Origin: Chitinophaga agrisoli
GTDB taxonomy: Bacteria; Bacteroidota; Bacteroidia; Chitinophagales; Chitinophagaceae
Assembly: GCF_008386695.1 (NCBI RefSeq)
Contig: NZ_VUOC01000004.1
Coordinates: 1,490,327 to 1,554,326, forward strand
Length of the DNA stretch: 64,000 nucleotides
Direction: 5' to 3'
The notes under the pieces are model-generated. The model worked only from the letters and a program-made list of their open reading frames with translations, had not been told where the DNA came from and searched no databases. Within the stretch, counting starts at the first letter, position 1, and each line of letters begins with the position of its first letter. The translations under genes and the position numbers were made by a program. Shown here piece after piece: positions 59,848 to 64,000 of this stretch.

Positions 59848-62800
59848 TTAGAAAGTAACATTGAGATTAAATGAGTAGTTCTTCGTAGGCGCCCACCCGG
59901 TATAAGATCCGGCAAACATGTAATCCGGGTCTATATGCTCCTTGTTCTTGCGCCAGATGATACCCAGGTTATTCACGGAACCGTTCACCACCACTGATTT
60001 TACCACTTTTAGCCGGGTAAGCGCTTTGCCGGGCAGCGTATACCCCAGCGATAGCATCTGCAGGCGTATATGATCCGCATCAATAACGTTGGCAGTAGCG
60101 TTCATATAACGGTTAATACTCGTTCCGTTATAATTTGTAAGGCCAGGAATGTTGGTAAAGGCTTCATCTCCGGGCTTGCGCCAGCGGTTCACCAGGTCTT
60201 TACTGGTTTGCAGGAACCCCTCGAAGGCGTCGCCTGTGGGATAGAAAGAAGTATTAATGCCCTGTTTCATCACTTTATAACCCAGGTAATAGGCGGCTGT
60301 TATATTCAGCGACAGCTGTTTGTAACGCAGGCTTTGCGAAAAGCCGCCAAAATAAGCCGGCGTGGTGCGCCCCACATATACCCGGTCTTCCGGTTTCAGC
60401 TCCGTATCATCAGCGGAGCTGATGATCTTCCCCTGCGCGTCATAGATCTGCGATTGCCCCGCATTATCCAGGCCTGCCCAGCGGTACAGGAACAGGTTAT
60501 CTACCGGGTAACCGGCAATGGGCATGGAGTTAACGTACGGGCTCAGGTTCGAAAAAGGGAAACGGTTGTCTGTTACTTTGCTCGTGCTGTGGCTAATGTT
60601 ATAGCTGGCCGTCCATGTCCAGTTCTTTGCGCGGACAAGATCTCCCGTCAGACTCAGCTCCACGCCATTACTGTGCATATCAGCGGTATTATACGCCAGC
60701 TCAGGCCACCCATAGGTTGGGTTTACCGGCAGCGAAGCCAGTATGCCGTAAGAATGTTTGCTATAGATATCAAAAGTGACCATCAGCCGGTTTGCAAAAG
60801 CGCCGGCGTCTATGCCAAAGTTCAGCTGCCGGGTGGTTTCCCAGGTAAGGTCACGGTTGGCGGGTATCCCTAAGGTGGCAGACCCCGTAGGTGAGTTCAG
60901 CGGGTCTGCGGCATTGATATTGACGATGGCAAACGGCGTGGCGGTGGAGGGGATGGTACCACCCGTTCCCAGTGAGGCGCGTAAGGATAAACCGCTCAGC
61001 CATTTGTTAATAGCCGCCCGCATAAACGACTCGCCGCCCACATTCCATCGTAAGCCGCCAGACCATAGCGGAATAGCCCTTTTACGCCGCTCTACCCCTA
61101 CCAGGTTATGATCGTCAAACCGCACGCTGCCGGATATAGCATAACGGTGCTGGTACTCATAAGAGGCATTGCCGAAATAAGAGAGATAACGCAATTTATA
61201 CACGGCTACGGAGGTATTCTGGCCGCCAATGATAGAGGTAGCGCCATAGATGTTCTTATACGGCGTGGTAGGATTCACAGATATAGAGGTATAGGTTTCC
61301 TGGTCAAATCCGTAGTGCGACTGGCTATAGGCACTACCGGCCGACTGCCGGATCTCGCTGCCGCCGATCATGCTGATATGATGTACATCGTTAAAGGTCT
61401 TATCAATATTCAGCTGCGCGCGCAGGGAATAATCTTCCGTAAGGCTATGACTGGTATATAGTATATCTCCCTTCGGAAAACCGTACACCGGCTTGCCATT
61501 GGTGAAGGTGGTGCCTTCATTGATCTTGTTCTTTACCACATAAGCGCTCATTTGCTGCAGCGCATCCATATCTACGATATTGCGCTGGTACATGCCGGCA
61601 AAATCCACATGCAGCCAATCTGCGATATTAGCCCGTATCTGCGAGGTAAGGCGGGTACCTGTAGTTTTGTAGCTGTTACCGGATTGCAGCTCGTCAAACG
61701 GGTTATAGGTCCAGGGCAGGTAACCCATCCGGGTAAAACTGTCTATCACCTCCGGTTTAAAGAGGAGAGCACGGGTAATAGGCTGGCCCTGCTCATCCAC
61801 CAGCAGATCATAGGGGCGCAGGCCAAACTGGCCGGGGCTCATTGCCTGCTGGGCGGCGCTGTTCACTCTACGGTCGCTGTATAACTGGTTCAGCCCCGTG
61901 GTCACCGTCAGCTTTTTATTAAAGAAATCATTGGTAAGGTTCGCCAGCAGGGAATAACTCTTACTGTCATTGTTCCTGAACACCGGCGTGTTGGCAGAGT
62001 AGTTGCCGGATATATAGTAGCTGCTGTTCGCAGCCCCGCCAGACAAAGAAAGATTGTGTTGCTGGGTAATAGCCTGCTGTAACAGGTATTTACGGATCTG
62101 GCCCACATTGTTGCGCTGTGATAGCTGCTCCAATCGGGCGTCCATCTGCGCGGCCGTAATATCCCCGCGCTGGGCGGCATACATGATATTGGAGGCTTCG
62201 CTTACATTAGGATTACGCCAGTAGCCAACAGGATCGCCGCGCAGGTAGCCTTTGTCAAACAGTTCTTTCTCAAAATCCACATACTCCCGGCTGTTCATCA
62301 TGTTCAGGTTGTTCATATCCGGCATGGCAGATACGCTCAGGGTGGAGTTGGCATTCACCGTGGTACGGCCACGCAACCCCTTCTTGGTCTCTATCACTAT
62401 TACGCCATTGGCCGCCCTGGAGCCCCAGATGGAAGCCGCTGCGGCATCCTTCAGGAAGGTGATGCTCTGTATATCTGCCGGGTTAAATACGCTGAGGATA
62501 GTACTGTTGGTAATAGGGATACCCGTGTTGGAATTAGGATTGATAGCGCCCTCGCTAAACGTGGAACCGGGGTAGTTGGCCAGGTTCTGTTCTATGGCAG
62601 GAAAACCATCAATAACGATCAGCGGCGTGCTGCTGCCCGCGCCAAAATTATTATCCCCCCGGATCTGGATCTTGTTTTTAGCTACGTCAAAACGTACGCC
62701 CGGTACTTTGCCTTCCAGCCGCTCCATCAGGTTAATGGAAGGATTGGCCTCTATCTCTTTGGCCGTGATCAGCTTATAGGATCCGGTATTGGCGGTGGGG

Positions 62801-63513
62801 TCTATCTTCTGATAGCCCGTGCTGGCTGCCGATACGTCCACACCGGCCAGCTCCCGCCGCCGCGAATACATACGGAACACAGTGTATTCCGTTTCGCCTT
62901 TCATCTTCAGCTTCTTTGTTTGTTTAACATAGTTTACATGCGTAATGGTGAGGGTATAGTTGCCCTCCGGTATGCTGTCAAAACTGAACGATCCCGTAAC
63001 ATCCGTTACCCGCTGCTTATTCAGCGGCTGCAGGGTCACAGAGGCGCGTTCAACAGGCTGGCCTTCCTCATCCTCCACCCTCCCGTAGAAAGGCTGGGTT
63101 TCCTTACCGGCCGCCTGTTCCAGCAGCTGGCTCACCAGCGATTTTTTACTGACCACGATCGTTCTGTCTTTCACCGTATAACTCAGCGGCAGATCTTTCA
63201 GCGCTTTGTTCATAAAGGTCTCCAATGGCTGGTCCTTTGCATACAGCGTTACGCCTGCCAGCGTATCCAGCACGGCCTGGTCATAAAAGACCACATACCC
63301 TGTCTGTTGTTTGATCGCTTTAAATACATTCATTAATGACTCGTTCCTGCAGGCATAGGTGACGGTCTGCGAATAACTGCTGGCGCTTACCTGTAAAAAG
63401 GCGGTCAGCAGGATGATGGTTGATAACTTCATAACACGCAGTGCTAGAATGGTTAACCGGCAACTGTCCTTAAAATTTCGCGCCGGTATTTGTCTACTAC
63501 GGCTTCCGGGCAT
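59848..63513 (-). CDS. susC: SusC family TonB-dependent transporter with N-terminal STN domain
   Basis: The protein of about 1221 residues has an unusually long N-terminus before a signal-like segment (MKLSTIILLTAFLQVSASSYS), then an STN (secretin/TonB short N-terminal) domain (about 55-125), a carboxypeptidase-regulatory-like domain (about 140-215), a plug and a barrel ending NYSFNLNVTF. The STN domain talks to an anti-sigma factor, and a FecR gene lies directly upstream, so expression is probably controlled by a FecI-type sigma factor. Possible starts are 63552, 63513 and 63432; the last gives the plain signal peptide. Confidence 0.93.
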   Translation of the reverse strand: MPGSRSRQIPARNFKDSCRLTILALRVMKLSTIILLTAFLQVSASSYSQTVTYACRNESLMNVFKAIKQQTGYVVFYDQAVLDTLAGVTLYAKDQPLETFMNKALKDLPLSYTVKDRTIVVSKKSLVSQLLEQAAGKETQPFYGRVEDEEGQPVERASVTLQPLNKQRVTDVTGSFSFDSIPEGNYTLTITHVNYVKQTKKLKMKGETEYTVFRMYSRRRELAGVDVSAASTGYQKIDPTANTGSYKLITAKEIEANPSINLMERLEGKVPGVRFDVAKNKIQIRGDNNFGAGSSTPLIVIDGFPAIEQNLANYPGSTFSEGAINPNSNTGIPITNSTILSVFNPADIQSITFLKDAAAASIWGSRAANGVIVIETKKGLRGRTTVNANSTLSVSAMPDMNNLNMMNSREYVDFEKELFDKGYLRGDPVGYWRNPNVSEASNIMYAAQRGDITAAQMDARLEQLSQRNNVGQIRKYLLQQAITQQHNLSLSGGAANSSYYISGNYSANTPVFRNNDSKSYSLLANLTNDFFNKKLTVTTGLNQLYSDRRVNSAAQQAMSPGQFGLRPYDLLVDEQGQPITRALLFKPEVIDSFTRMGYLPWTYNPFDELQSGNSYKTTGTRLTSQIRANIADWLHVDFAGMYQRNIVDMDALQQMSAYVVKNKINEGTTFTNGKPVYGFPKGDILYTSHSLTEDYSLRAQLNIDKTFNDVHHISMIGGSEIRQSAGSAYSQSHYGFDQETYTSISVNPTTPYKNIYGATSIIGGQNTSVAVYKLRYLSYFGNASYEYQHRYAISGSVRFDDHNLVGVERRKRAIPLWSGGLRWNVGGESFMRAAINKWLSGLSLRASLGTGGTIPSTATPFAIVNINAADPLNSPTGSATLGIPANRDLTWETTRQLNFGIDAGAFANRLMVTFDIYSKHSYGILASLPVNPTYGWPELAYNTADMHSNGVELSLTGDLVRAKNWTWTASYNISHSTSKVTDNRFPFSNLSPYVNSMPIAGYPVDNLFLYRWAGLDNAGQSQIYDAQGKIISSADDTELKPEDRVYVGRTTPAYFGGFSQSLRYKQLSLNITAAYYLGYKVMKQGINTSFYPTGDAFEGFLQTSKDLVNRWRKPGDEAFTNIPGLTNYNGTSINRYMNATANVIDADHIRLQMLSLGYTLPGKALTRLKVVKSVVVNGSVNNLGIIWRKNKEHIDPDYMFAGSYTGWAPTKNYSFNLNVTF

Positions 63514-63552
63514 GACAATACTTTCCCGGTTACAAAAAGCCTTAAAATGCAT

Positions 63553-63683
63553 ACTTTTGTAAAGGTTTTTGGTTGATAATAAAAATGATGTCTTCAGCAG
63601 ACCTTATTTACATACCGGCCGGAACCATCCGCCGTTCTACCTCCCCGTAGAACGGTTTCTTTTTCCAGCACGGTCTTTACCGG
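63553..63683. other. Gap between fecR and susC
   Basis: About 130-170 bases without a gene. No consensus TAnnTTTG box was found; a sigma-factor-specific promoter for susC may lie here. Confidence 0.35.
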
Positions 63684-64000
63684 TTATCCCGGTAGTACGA
63701 TCACTTTCTTTTCATTTTCTATTTTAAATTTTACGTCCATTGTTTCCAGTATCTCCAGTACGGCAGAAAGGGGCAGGCTGCGTTGTATTTCACCGCCAAA
63801 CTTGCGTTCCGGCGCTTTACCGGCAAACACCACTTCTATATCATACCAGCGGGCCAGCTGCCGCATCACTTCCGTTAAGCCCTTGCCGTTAAAATTGAAT
63901 ACGCCGTTCTTCCAGGCCACTGCCTGCTCCGTGTCTGCATGATCCAGCACGCGCAGCTCATTCTCCCCACTTGTCTGCGCCTGCTGTCCCGGCCTTAGCA
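63684..64000 (-). CDS. FecR family anti-sigma factor (partial, C-terminal part)
   Basis: The reverse strand is open from a stop at 63684 to the window edge and encodes the last 105 or so residues. ADTEQAVAWKNGVFNFNGKGL is the usual FecR segment, and the following LARWYDIEVVFAGKAPERKFGGEI to the end is the C-terminal DUF4974/STN-like region. FecR proteins span the inner membrane, hold an ECF sigma factor, and receive a signal from the STN domain of the linked SusC. The start and the sigma gene lie outside the window. Confidence 0.9.
   Translation of the reverse strand, partial: LRPGQQAQTSGENELRVLDHADTEQAVAWKNGVFNFNGKGLTEVMRQLARWYDIEVVFAGKAPERKFGGEIQRSLPLSAVLEILETMDVKFKIENEKKVIVLPG

Overview
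The window looks like chromosome of a Bacteroidota bacterium, most likely Chitinophagaceae (Chitinophaga-like). The signs are two SusC/SusD outer-membrane uptake loci, a FecR-type anti-sigma factor, many lipoproteins, promoters with the phylum's -7 element TAnnTTTG, and few Shine-Dalgarno sequences. No rRNA, tRNA, CRISPR array, insertion sequence or prophage was found. It is a gene-dense (58 protein-coding regions, two cut by the window ends, plus one gene remnant) accessory and housekeeping mix.

Layout. 1-9.9 kb: penicillin acylase-family enzyme (partial), BioF-like PLP enzyme, MiaE tRNA hydroxylase, patatin fused to an outer-membrane barrel, an MHS-type MFS transporter, a GSCFA protein, HMG-CoA lyase, RlmB and a Nudix hydrolase. 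10-17 kb: an acetyltransferase; a decarboxylase/EamA exporter/DinB operon; a three-gene DNA-alkylation repair operon (ArsR-Ada fusion sensor, AlkA, Ogt); and a MocR-type regulator. A 44-bp site in front of the MocR gene is repeated in front of the decarboxylase operon, so the two are probably one regulon. 17-25 kb: a DUF1444 protein and a TetR-controlled efflux pump (TolC, HlyD adaptor, two separate ATPases, two permeases). 25-31.7 kb: SDR oxidoreductase, ArsR repressor, a gene remnant, a lipoprotein/membrane protein/two-component cluster, Hsp20 and an aminotransferase. 32-38 kb: SusC-SusD-DUF3823 locus and a methyltransferase. 38.6-44.5 kb: LytS/LytTR pair, acyltransferase, truncated hemoglobin divergent from an HxlR regulator, Rieske-DUF2231 fusion, DUF1304 and TfoX-like proteins. 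44.5-50.1 kb: an SMC-like JetA-JetB-JetC (Wadjet/MksFEB-type) operon with no JetD nuclease gene. 50.4-55.5 kb: HEAGH-motif protein, heptaheme cytochrome, and an AraC regulator with an MBL hydrolase and an esterase. 55.9-64 kb: FecR (partial), SusC with an STN domain, SusD and a large metzincin-like protease.

The strongest leads are the split adaptive-response operon, whose methylation sensor is fused to an ArsR rather than AraC DNA-binding domain and whose promoter is wrapped by two nested dyads; the JetABC operon without JetD; repeated operators that tie regulators to targets (MocR, AraC, TetR, HxlR); a set of genes whose -7 box lies exactly 4 nt before the ATG (predicted leaderless mRNAs); and an 8-bp-period repeat in front of three genes.
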